64,000 bases of DNA from Pannonibacter sp. XCT-53 (GTDB taxonomy: Bacteria > Pseudomonadota > Alphaproteobacteria > Rhizobiales > Stappiaceae): the NCBI RefSeq assembly GCF_009915765.1, contig NZ_JAABLQ010000001.1, positions 2,728,001 through 2,792,000 on the forward strand. Direction: 5' to 3'. Position 1 is the stretch's first letter. Every line of letters begins with the position of its first letter. This document shows positions 9,968 to 16,807 of this stretch, one piece after another. The position numbers and the translations under genes are program-made. Below the pieces are notes generated by a model. It did no database searches, had not been told where the DNA came from, and saw nothing but the letters and a program-made list of their open reading frames with translations.

Positions 9968-9993
9968 CAAAAGGCCGGACAAGCCGGCCTTTG
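9968..9993 (-). terminator. intrinsic terminator of the cheZ-like gene
   Basis: On the minus strand AAAGGCCGG and CCGGCCTTT close a 5-nt loop and run into TTTT, 24 bp after the gene's stop. Confidence 0.85.
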
Positions 9994-10016
9994 CAAAATT
10001 TCGCGGGTCAGGCCGC

Positions 10017-10751
10017 TCAGGCGAACAGCGCGTCGATGTCGTCCTGGCTGACCGTGTCCGTGTCGGACTTGAGCGAGGGGCCGTTGAGCAGGGCCGCATC
10101 GCCTTCGGACTTGCTCTCGCGCATCTTGAACTCGATTTCCTTGAAGGCCTCGATGCCGCCCCAGATGTTCATCATGTCGATGATGCGCTCCTCGACGAAG
10201 CGCAGGGTGTTGACCACCTTGGAAATGCGCTGGCCGGTGAGGTCCTGGAAGTTGCAGGCCTCGAAGATCTGGATCACGCGGTCCTGGATGTCGTTGGCCA
10301 GATCCCGGTCCTGGCCATGCAGCCGCGCCGACAGGGTGTTGGCCGTCTCGTCGATGAATTCGGAGGCTGCAAGAATGGCTTCGGTCGCGCCTTCGGTCCC
10401 GTCGACGATGGCGTCCAGCTCGTTGGTGACGCGGAGCATCTCCTCGCCTTCCGAGCCGGTGGAATGATGCAGCGCCGCGATCTCCTTCTTGGTCATCATG
10501 ATCGCTTCGTACATGGCGTCCAGCTCGGACTTGAGCTTGACGGCCTCGCTGAGCTCGCGGCGGAACTCCGTCATCACCGCCTCGCTCATCGCCTGCGGGT
10601 CCGGCGCGCCCTTCATCAGCGCGCGCAGGGAGGCCAGCTCGGCCATCAGCTCGCGGTGACGCTGCTCGTCCGAGCGGTCGTGCGGGCCGCCGTTGCCGGA
10701 CGCATCGCGAAACAGGCTTTCCGCCCGGAAAACACGCTTGACCGCAGGCAT
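10017..10751 (-). CDS. cheZ: CheZ-type chemotaxis phosphatase
   Basis: 244 residues from ATG 10751; the GTG at 10757 is less likely. The long helical middle contains FQDLTGQRISKVV near residue 167, which matches the CheZ catalytic motif with Asp and Gln at the positions used to dephosphorylate CheY. The C-terminus SQDDIDALFA matches the amphipathic CheY-binding tail of CheZ. Both ends of the known mechanism are therefore present. It probably removes phosphate from CheY and resets the flagellar motor signal. It is monocistronic, with its own terminator, and lies 1.3 kb from a chemoreceptor gene. Overall similarity to the E. coli protein is low outside these motifs, as usual for alphaproteobacterial CheZ-like proteins. 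Confidence 0.85.
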   Translation of the reverse strand: MPAVKRVFRAESLFRDASGNGGPHDRSDEQRHRELMAELASLRALMKGAPDPQAMSEAVMTEFRRELSEAVKLKSELDAMYEAIMMTKKEIAALHHSTGSEGEEMLRVTNELDAIVDGTEGATEAILAASEFIDETANTLSARLHGQDRDLANDIQDRVIQIFEACNFQDLTGQRISKVVNTLRFVEERIIDMMNIWGGIEAFKEIEFKMRESKSEGDAALLNGPSLKSDTDTVSQDDIDALFA

Positions 10752-10997
10752 GCCCACTCCCGTTGTTTACGCCACCGCTCGTGGAGAAACTCCATCCTTG
10801 CAAGATGTTCTATCAGTCGATGTTTAAAGAAATGTTCCCTGAGGAGAGGCGCGAGATCTCGTAACTTGCGCAGAGCCGGGCCAGGAAGATTCGGTTTCCA
10901 AGTCGTTAGCGGTTTGGATACAGTCCGGTTGAAGGCGCGATCGCGCCCTTGAACTCGTCGTCGTTCCCGTCGTCGCCAAGGCCTGCTGCTCTTCGCC

Positions 10998-11717
10998 ATG
11001 ATGCCTCTCAGCACCGCCCTCCTGCTGCTTGTCGCCACCCTGATGGCCGCAGCGCCCGCGCAGGCATCGCCGGAATCCTTCACCTCCGAGGAGCTGATCG
11101 AGGGGTTCAACAACACGGTGTTCGGGCTGGAGTACCGCGCCTGGAGCTGGCAGCCCTATCTAGTGAAGAAATACGTTGAGCCGGTCCGGTTCCGGGTCCA
11201 CAATCTGGCCCAGCGCAACCGCACGCCGGCGGTGGAGGCCTTCATTGCCGAGCTGCCGCGCAAGGTGGCCGGCCTTGATGCGCGGCTGGCGCGGCCCGAC
11301 GAGCCGGCCAACTTCAATATCTATGTCGTCGACCGGAAGGACTATCTCGCGGTGGTGCGGCGGGAGATCTACGGCGACCAGTCGGCGGATGCGCCGGGCC
11401 GTTGCCTGGTGCGTGTCGAATCGGGGCGCAGGGGCATCACCGGCTCCTCCGCCGTCATCGTGTCCGACGAGGGCGAGTTCCTGTTCCGGCGCTGCCTTGT
11501 CGAGGAGATCCTGCAGGGTCTCGGGCCGATGAACGATGATCCGGCCCTGATGCATTCGGTCTTCAACGACACCTCGCGCCACAGCCGCTTCACCGCCTTT
11601 GACCAGATCCTGATCAACATGCTGTACGATCCGCGGATCCGTCCGGGGATGGACCGGACTGAGGTCGAGCCCCTGCTGCCGCTGATCGCGCGGGATGCGA
11701 AGCACAGGGTTCGCTGA
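10998..11717 (+). CDS. secreted DUF2927 protein
   Basis: 239 residues; a second ATG follows directly at 11001 and no strong ribosome-binding site is visible. A signal peptide of about 24 residues ends at AQA-SPES. The mature part has the DUF2927 pattern: FTSEELIEGFNNTVFGLEY at the start, two cysteines (GRCLVRV and RRCLVEE), and the motif VEEILQGLGPMNDD. That motif resembles the active-site helix of zinc proteases, but the expected HExxH histidines are not both present. The family is common in alphaproteobacteria and its function is not established. It is divergent from cheZ and 198 bp upstream of an L,D-transpeptidase gene, which suggests an envelope role but does not show one. Confidence 0.8.
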   Translation: MMPLSTALLLLVATLMAAAPAQASPESFTSEELIEGFNNTVFGLEYRAWSWQPYLVKKYVEPVRFRVHNLAQRNRTPAVEAFIAELPRKVAGLDARLARPDEPANFNIYVVDRKDYLAVVRREIYGDQSADAPGRCLVRVESGRRGITGSSAVIVSDEGEFLFRRCLVEEILQGLGPMNDDPALMHSVFNDTSRHSRFTAFDQILINMLYDPRIRPGMDRTEVEPLLPLIARDAKHRVR

Positions 11718-11915
11718 CGCGCGGACCGCCCTCTCCGTCGACGCTGCCGTCAAGTGGCTGTTAACCAGTCCCGGCAACCCGGCGGTAACCTTGACGGCAG
11801 TTAACCAGATCCGTTTCGGTCCGATTCACCATTTCCCTTCACCACGTTCCTTAAAGTTAAGGCCAATCCCGCCAGCCTGACCCTGCGGGACACCGATGCG
11901 TAAGGAGTAACGGTG

Positions 11916-12617
11916 ATGAAGCGGATAGCGTGCCTGGCGCTGGCGGCCCTGATCGGCTTGCCGGTGCCGCAAGTTCTGGCGCAACAGGCCGGCGGGATCA
12001 ATCCGCCGCCTCTCGTCCTCAGCCCCAACCTGGCGGAGCCCTGGCTGCTGCAGCTGCGCGCCGGCCAGCAGCGTCGGGCGCCGGTCGTCGTCGGCGAACC
12101 CGCCGCCCAGGCTCCCGTCCGCCTGGCGAGCGCGGGCAGCCAGCAGGCCGCCGCCGCAGTCCGGCGCCAGATCGCGCCGGAGTTCCTGCCCGCCATTGTC
12201 GACTACACCGGCCCGCACAAGCCCGGCACCATCATCATCGACACCAATGCGCGTTACCTCTATCTCGTCGAGGAGGGCGGAACCGCGCGGCGTTACGGCG
12301 TCGGCGTCGGCAAGCCGGGCTTTGAATGGGCCGGCACGCACCGGATCACGCGCAAGGCGGAATGGCCCGACTGGCGACCGCCGGCAGAAATGCGCAAGCG
12401 CAAGCCGGGCCTGCCGACCTTCATGCCGGGCGGCCCGAACAATCCGCTGGGCGCCCGGGCCCTCTATCTCGGCTCGACACTTTACCGCATCCATGGCTCC
12501 AACGAGCCCTGGACCATCGGCCATGCCGTCTCGTCGGGCTGCATCCGCATGCGCAACGAGGATGTCTCCGATCTCTATGAACGCGTCGGCGTCGGCACCC
12601 GCGTCATCGTGATGTGA
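11916..12617 (+). CDS. secreted L,D-transpeptidase (YkuD family)
   Basis: 233 residues from ATG 11916, with AAGGAG 8 nt upstream; the in-frame GTG at 11913 is less likely. A signal peptide (about 1-23, ending VLA-QQAG) exports it. A ~70-residue Gln/Ala/Pro-rich linker leads to the YkuD catalytic domain: GTIIIDTNARYLYLVE, GVGVGKPGFEWAGTHRI and the active-site run containing HGSNEPWTIG...SSGCIRMRN, where the Cys is the nucleophile and the two His lie in the usual places. Such enzymes cross-link peptidoglycan 3-3 or attach lipoproteins to it in the periplasm. The size and WPDWRPP motif are typical of the alphaproteobacterial ErfK/YbiS/YcfS/YnhG-like group. The upstream gap is rich in GTTAACC/GGTAACC elements. 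Confidence 0.93.
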   Translation: MKRIACLALAALIGLPVPQVLAQQAGGINPPPLVLSPNLAEPWLLQLRAGQQRRAPVVVGEPAAQAPVRLASAGSQQAAAAVRRQIAPEFLPAIVDYTGPHKPGTIIIDTNARYLYLVEEGGTARRYGVGVGKPGFEWAGTHRITRKAEWPDWRPPAEMRKRKPGLPTFMPGGPNNPLGARALYLGSTLYRIHGSNEPWTIGHAVSSGCIRMRNEDVSDLYERVGVGTRVIVM

Positions 12618-12649
12618 TCACCGCGGGACGGTGATCGATCCGGGTGGAA

Positions 12650-13321
12650 TCAGTCCGGCTGGCGGTCCTCCGCCAGCCGTTCAAGCAGCAGGGCGCGCCA
12701 CTGGCCCTTGTCGCCGGTCCACTCGCTGTCGTCGGGGCTGAGCACATGCACCTCGTCGGCGAGGTCGTCCGCATGCCGCCCGTCCAGGCTCACCAGGATG
12801 AACTCGCAAGGCCGGCCGAGGTAATGCTCGACCGCATGGCGCAGCCGCCCGACGGCGCTGGCCTCGAAATGCAGGTCGGTGAGGCCGGTTTCCTCCTGCA
12901 CCATGGTCAGGTTGTTCTGGCTGTTGGAGAGCACGAACACCAGCCGCTCGAACCGGGAGAGCCGCTGCAGCTTGCCCCGCATGTGGCCGAAGCGGGACAG
13001 TTCCTCGGCCATGCGGCCGGCGATGTCCACCGTCCCGGCCGCGTCGCGGAAGTGATGCAGGAAATGGATGTCATAGGGATGCCAGACGGGATGATGCGGC
13101 CCCATGCGGATGTCACCGGGGCCAAACAGCGGAAAGCCGTCCTCGAACAGCCTGGCAACGCCCGGCACCGGGGCAATCAGTCCGTCGAAGAAATGCCGCG
13201 CCGGCTGGATGTCCTCGCCAAGCTGGTGGCCGATCTCCTCCGCGTGGGTGCGGATCTGCCGCGAGCTCTGGCAGGATATTCCAAGGCTGACGATTGCCGT
13301 GCGGTGGCCTTCGGCCGACAT
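12650..13321 (-). CDS. DUF1796 putative papain-like cysteine peptidase
   Basis: 223 residues from ATG 13321, with AGGGA 8 nt upstream; longer in-frame extensions run through the complement of clcA and are rejected. The N-terminus TAIVSLGISCQSSRQIRTH matches the 'SLGxxC' start of the DUF1796 family, in which the Cys has been proposed as a papain-like nucleophile. RHFFDGLIAP, HPVWHPYDIHFLHHFRD, ERLVFVLSNSQNN and LGRPCEFILVSLDGR follow in the usual order. The family is patchily distributed and its role is unproven. No signal peptide is seen, so it is probably cytoplasmic. It converges on the L,D-transpeptidase gene and is divergent from clcA. Confidence 0.65.
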   Translation of the reverse strand: MSAEGHRTAIVSLGISCQSSRQIRTHAEEIGHQLGEDIQPARHFFDGLIAPVPGVARLFEDGFPLFGPGDIRMGPHHPVWHPYDIHFLHHFRDAAGTVDIAGRMAEELSRFGHMRGKLQRLSRFERLVFVLSNSQNNLTMVQEETGLTDLHFEASAVGRLRHAVEHYLGRPCEFILVSLDGRHADDLADEVHVLSPDDSEWTGDKGQWRALLLERLAEDRQPD

Positions 13322-13426
13322 CCTGTGCGTCCCTCTTGCCTGCGGTGTCGTGACCATACAGTCCTGACAACCGGCCGCGCAACGCCCGGCGCAGTGCCCC
13401 TTAACGCCTGACGAGGCGGCTGAAGC

Positions 13427-14827
13427 ATGACCGAGACGCCGTCCCAGACGCCCGCCCAGACGCCCTTTCCCGCTCAGCCTCCGGCCCCTCCCCCATCCGG
13501 CATGGCCGTTCCTGCCGGCTATCTGCTGCTGGCGCTGGCCGGCGGCCTTCTGGTCGGGCTTTTGGGTACCGGGTTTCATCTGGCCGTGCAGGCACTGGCT
13601 GCGGCCTATGCCGATCTGCGCACGCTGGCGCCCTCGCCCGTGACCGCCGTGCTGCTGGCGATGGCGGCGACGGCAGCCCTTGCGGTGACAGCGCGCGCGC
13701 TGGTTCTGCGCCTTGCCCCGGAGGCTGCCGGCAGCGGCATCCAGGAGATCGAAGGCGTGCTGGAGGGCGCGCGGCAGCTCCGGCCCCTGCGGGTGCTCCT
13801 GGTCAAGTTTTCCGGCGGTGTGCTGGCGCTCGGCTCCGGCATGGTGCTGGGCCGCGAGGGACCGACGATCCACATGGGCGCCGCCCTGATGCAGCTTGTC
13901 TCCGGCGTCGGCCGTCTTGGCCAGGAGGACAAACGCGGCTTGGTCGCCGCCGGCGCCGCGGCTGGCCTTGCCGCTGCCTTCCTCGCCCCGCTGGCCGCGA
14001 TCCTGTTCGTCATCGAGGAAACCCGGCGCCAGGTCCCCTATCGCGCCCACACCTACATGGCCGTGATCCTCGCCAGCATCGGCAGCGCCGCTATTGCCGA
14101 GGCGCTGCTCGGCCGGACCGTCAGCCTGCCCCTCGCCAGCCCGGGCCTGTCGCCCCTCCTGCTGCCCGTCTTCGCCCTGCTCGGCGGCGCGGTGGGGCTG
14201 CTCGGGCTCAGCTTCAACCGAGCCGTGGTGCTGGCGCTTGATGCGCCGCTGCGCCTGCCGCAGCGCCTCTGGTGGCTGCCGGCGCTCGCCGTTGGTGCGG
14301 CGATGGGGGCAATGCTGCAGCTGTTTCCGGAGGGCAGCGGCGGCGGCGAGGCGGTCGTCCAGCTGCTCGCCCATGAAGCCGCGCCGCTCGGTTTCCTGCT
14401 GGCGCTGATGGCGCTGCGTTTCACTGCCGCGATCCTGTGCTATGGCACCGGCGTTCCCGGCGGCATCTTCGCCCCGATGCTGTCCATCGCCGTTGCAGCC
14501 GGTCTTGCCTTCGGCACGGCAGCCGAGGTCCTGCTCCCGGACGTCGAGGGCCTCGCCCGCGCAACCGCGATTGCCGCCATGGCCGGACTGTTTGCTGCCT
14601 CGGTCCGCGCGCCGCTGGTCGGCGTGGTGCTGGTGCTGGAACTGACCGGCGCCGATGGCCTCGTGCTGCCGGTTCTGGTCACCGCCGCCTGCGCCAGCCT
14701 CACCGCCGCCGCACTTGGCGGCCGGCCGATCTACGAAACCCTCCTGGAACGCACCCTGCGCCTCGCCGGCAAACCCGTCCCGCCCCAGCCCGACCGCACC
14801 CCCGTGCAGCTGGGGACGGCGGATTGA
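13427..14827 (+). CDS. clcA: ClC-type H+/Cl- exchanger
   Basis: 466 residues, with a Pro/Gln-rich cytoplasmic N-tail of about 25 residues before the first helix. The ClC selectivity motifs are all present: GSGIQEIEG, the gating-glutamate motif GREGPTIHMG, the internal proton-transfer Glu in LFVIEETRR, GTGVPGGIFAP and the C-terminal PIYETLL with the anion-coordinating Tyr. Both glutamates being present supports an antiporter rather than a channel. There are no CBS domains. The last 111 bp of the gene (37 codons including the stop) are repeated twice more downstream, each time after an AT-rich cassette. Confidence 0.95.
   Translation: MTETPSQTPAQTPFPAQPPAPPPSGMAVPAGYLLLALAGGLLVGLLGTGFHLAVQALAAAYADLRTLAPSPVTAVLLAMAATAALAVTARALVLRLAPEAAGSGIQEIEGVLEGARQLRPLRVLLVKFSGGVLALGSGMVLGREGPTIHMGAALMQLVSGVGRLGQEDKRGLVAAGAAAGLAAAFLAPLAAILFVIEETRRQVPYRAHTYMAVILASIGSAAIAEALLGRTVSLPLASPGLSPLLLPVFALLGGAVGLLGLSFNRAVVLALDAPLRLPQRLWWLPALAVGAAMGAMLQLFPEGSGGGEAVVQLLAHEAAPLGFLLALMALRFTAAILCYGTGVPGGIFAPMLSIAVAAGLAFGTAAEVLLPDVEGLARATAIAAMAGLFAASVRAPLVGVVLVLELTGADGLVLPVLVTAACASLTAAALGGRPIYETLLERTLRLAGKPVPPQPDRTPVQLGTAD
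14717..14827 (+). repeat. clcA 3'-end repeat, copy 1 (in clcA)
   Basis: This is the genuine end of the intact clcA gene, encoding GGRPIYETLLERTLRL and onward to LGTAD. It is the reference for the two downstream copies. Confidence 0.95.
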
Positions 14828-15010
14828 CCGTTGCGCTGGCTTCAGAAGTCGGGAGGAGGGGCTAGGGCTGCTTCAGAGCGCGATACTTTCAGAAGAATGC
14901 CCTCTCTGTACATACAGTAAAAATCACTCTATTTCTTATAAAAAGCAGAATAATTTTCAAAAAATTGCACCCAAAATCAAAAAAATTACACTCGAAAATT
15001 TATTCTAATA

Positions 15011-15322
15011 TTACAAATAGCCAACCAACAAACAGTAACAATTATACTCAATCGGATCTTCCTCTATAGATTCAATACCCATTTTATTTATTATTTTGGC
15101 CATATTGGAATCTCCGTAATATAACTTTTTAGAAAAGGCGCTATCTATCTTTTGCTCGAATTTTCCATCTTGCCTCAAGATACCTCCATCTATGCCATAG
15201 ACCTGCATTCCTTTATCAGAAAGGCTATCGATTATTTCAATCGCAACTCCCCTATAAACTAGTTCATTAGACGGGCAATTCATTTCAAAAAATACGTCCT
15301 TTGAGTTTATAACCCTTTTCAT
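15011..15322 (-). CDS. small immunity-like protein (cassette 1)
   Basis: 103 residues from ATG 15322, chosen over ATG 15343 because GAGGAGGGG lies 6 nt before it. G+C and codon use differ sharply from the genome: Ile, Lys and Asn codons ending in A/T dominate. The protein is small, acidic-hydrophobic and without signal peptide or membrane helix. The segment IEIIDSLSDKGMQVYGIDGG weakly recalls polymorphic-toxin immunity proteins of the Imm40 kind, but I cannot assign a family with certainty. Its position between copies of the clcA end, next to a cassette with an Imm11-like gene, supports an immunity role. No intact toxin gene is adjacent. Confidence 0.6.
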   Translation of the reverse strand: MKRVINSKDVFFEMNCPSNELVYRGVAIEIIDSLSDKGMQVYGIDGGILRQDGKFEQKIDSAFSKKLYYGDSNMAKIINKMGIESIEEDPIEYNCYCLLVGYL

Positions 15323-15459
15323 AACACCCCTCCTCACACCCATCGAAGTTTAATGTTATCAATCCAATTTGGATCTCATCTTCAAGTATTTTTATAGGCG
15401 ATTTATTCATTTTCTCACAATAAATAACTTCTAAGCACCCGAAAACTGATTAATTATCT

Positions 15460-15624
15460 TCATTTGCTTACTAAAAGATATCTTAAAATTTCTTTATATC
15501 CATGCGTATCGGCAAAATCTACATTATCCAAAAAATCTCTAAGCTCGCCCTGGGCTCAACCTATTTCCGCGAGCTGATCACGAATTCTATCATCAATGAC
15601 AACATCACCAGCGCCGCCTCCTTC
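15460..15624 (-). pseudogene. decayed coding fragment upstream of the cassette 1 immunity gene
   Basis: On the minus strand one frame gives protein-like sequence, GDVVIDDRIRDQLAEIG, then an in-frame TGA, then AQGELRDFLDNVDFADTHG and a hydrophobic tail to a TGA at 15460. The composition is more regular than random DNA of this region. It lies directly upstream of the immunity gene, where a toxin 3' end would be expected. It could be the remnant of a toxin C-terminus or of another immunity gene. The reading is uncertain because it is short and broken. Confidence 0.35.
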
Positions 15625-15650
15625 ATACTCACCCTCCCCTCACTCCTCAT
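15561..15650 (-). CDS. short ORF with conserved start (cassette 1)
   Basis: A 29-codon frame from ATG 15650 with AAGGGAG just upstream. It begins MRSEGRVSMKEAAL. The first eight codons (MRSEGRVS) recur in cassette 2 with only synonymous changes (GAG/GAA, GGG/GGA, GTG/GTA). It may be the intact N-terminus of a gene that has since been frame-shifted into the fragment at 15460-15624. Function unknown. Confidence 0.35.
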   Translation of the reverse strand: MRSEGRVSMKEAALVMLSLMIEFVISSRK

Positions 15651-15680
15651 CTCCCTTGTTCTACACACACCAGCTTGTTC

Positions 15681-15791
15681 GGCGGCCGGCCGTTCTACGA
15701 AACCTTGCTGGAACGCACCCTGCGCCTCGCCGGCAAACCCGTGCCGCCCCAGCCCGACCGCACCCCCGTGCAGCCGGGGACGGCGGATTGA
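15681..15791 (+). repeat. clcA 3'-end repeat, copy 2
   Basis: It matches copy 1 over the full 111 bp with about five changes, including the TGA. The clcA frame is kept (GGRPFYETLLERTLRL). Some differences are synonymous (CTC/TTG, GTC/GTG) and two change residues (I/F, L/P). The preceding 65 bp match copy 3, not clcA. Confidence 0.95.
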
Positions 15792-15953
15792 AGACTTAGA
15801 AGGCTTCAGAAGCTGGTGGCGTTTGAACTCACGTCAGGATGCGGCGCTGTCTGAGACACAGATCATCTGCGCATATGTTCAATATCTTAAATTATTTATC
15901 GTCAGAAAACGAAATAAAGAAATACTTTGAAAATCGCAAATTAATCAACAGCA

Positions 15954-16526
15954 TTAACCGGGCACAACTTCGCAACCCATACGTCCAAATTTTGCAAAGA
16001 CTTCCGCAACCTCAATGGACATGACGATATGCGCCGGATAATTTGAATTTCGCACAATACTTTTCCCGCCACGGGCATCCTCTCGGAAGCATACCTTATC
16101 AAATTTCAATACGACTTTCCCCGGAATCAACCAAGTTCGGACGGCGGAATTTGCGAAATCGATGCAAGGTCTATGCTCAGTCGGAGCCAATGCCCAACAC
16201 TTAAACTCATGATCCAAGTTTACCAGTTCAACTGGAACAAAGACAGCTTCAGACGGGAGAATGTATTTTGATAGCGCCTCCCGTAATTCAATGCTTACAA
16301 TTGGCAAGCTCAATCCGCTTGGCAACACGTGAAACTCATAGATCTTTTCTTTATCCCCCCCTCGCACGACATAGGTCAAAGCGCTCACCGATCTGTAGTC
16401 AAAACCCTCACGCATGAGGTTCGTTACATCCGAAGTCGTTTGATCGTCTGCCCTCTCAAGCCAGACACCTAAATCTTCAAAGCAAAATTCAGGCACCCTC
16501 AACGTAAAAGATCTTTTATCTATCAC
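15954..16526 (-). CDS. Imm11/DUF1629-like immunity protein (cassette 2)
   Basis: 190 residues if it starts at GTG 16526, which overlaps the stop of a short upstream ORF as GTGA; a TTG at 16538 would add 4 residues. The order of motifs fits the Imm11 (DUF1629) immunity family: a mid-protein segment with VSIELREALSKYILPSEAVF followed by VPVELV, a central 'CIDFANS' segment, then FDKVCFRED and a C-terminal IVMSIEVAEVFAKFGRMG. Imm11 proteins are known as immunity partners of polymorphic toxins and also occur as orphans. G+C is well below the genome level. There is no signal peptide. No toxin gene is present, so it is probably an orphan giving protection against toxins of competitors. Confidence 0.65.
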   Translation of the reverse strand: MIDKRSFTLRVPEFCFEDLGVWLERADDQTTSDVTNLMREGFDYRSVSALTYVVRGGDKEKIYEFHVLPSGLSLPIVSIELREALSKYILPSEAVFVPVELVNLDHEFKCWALAPTEHRPCIDFANSAVRTWLIPGKVVLKFDKVCFREDARGGKSIVRNSNYPAHIVMSIEVAEVFAKFGRMGCEVVPG

Positions 16527-16642
16527 TTCATCACCCAAGCGCCGCTAGCGCTTTCTACTTGATCAAAAGCTCGCACGATCATCTTAACCTGGAAGACTAT
16601 CGGCGCCACCTCCTTCTTACTTACCCTTCCTTCACTCCTCAT
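16523..16642 (-). CDS. short ORF coupled to the cassette 2 immunity gene
   Basis: A 39-codon frame from ATG 16642 with AAGGAAG just upstream, beginning MRSEGRVSKKEVAP like its counterpart in cassette 1. Its TGA overlaps the GTG start of the Imm11-like gene, an arrangement typical of translational coupling. It may be a leader peptide or the remnant of a toxin-side gene. No family is recognised. Confidence 0.4.
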   Translation of the reverse strand: MRSEGRVSKKEVAPIVFQVKMIVRAFDQVESASGAWVMK

Positions 16643-16672
16643 CTTCCTTGTTCTACACACACCAGCTTGCTC

Positions 16673-16783
16673 GGCGGCCGGCCGATCTACGAAACCCTCC
16701 TGGCACGCACCCTGCGCCTCGCCGGCAAACCCGTACCGCCCCAGCCCGACCGCACTCCCGTGCAGCCGGGGACGGCGGACTGA
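16673..16783 (+). repeat. clcA 3'-end repeat, copy 3
   Basis: It matches copy 1 over 111 bp with about five changes (E/A, L/P and three synonymous) and ends in TGA. It abuts the end of the glc operon, so it may be the original 3' end of clcA before insertion. Confidence 0.95.
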
Positions 16784-16807
16784 CCGGCGAAACCCGCTCC
16801 CAGCCGG

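Larger units (their letters stand above)
14717..16783. mobile_element. candidate cassette array built on the clcA 3' end
   Basis: Three direct copies of a 111-bp sequence, each ending exactly at a TGA, start at 14717, 15681 and 16673 (periods 964 and 992 bp). Between them lie AT-rich segments (one hand-counted line at 15421 is 27% G+C), each with one probable immunity gene on the minus strand. The cassettes also share a ~65-bp segment just before copies 2 and 3, and a decayed ~100-bp similarity just after copies 1 and 2 (for example GGCTTCAGAAG). No integrase or transposase is encoded here. The layout suggests repeated insertion of units that carry their own copy of the clcA end, or growth by unequal recombination between copies. 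Confidence 0.6.

Noticed and set aside
9696..10952. A 418-codon plus-strand frame over the cheZ-like gene
   Set aside because: It is antisense to the CheZ motifs and crosses the minus-strand terminator; composition is that of a shadow frame.
13322..14374. Upstream extension of the DUF1796 gene through the complement of clcA
   Set aside because: The extension is antisense to a well-supported ClC gene; a good ribosome-binding site precedes ATG 13321.
15502..15930. Plus-strand 142-codon frame spanning clcA-end copy 2
   Set aside because: It reads the repeat out of the clcA frame, has no ribosome-binding site and mixes unrelated compositions.
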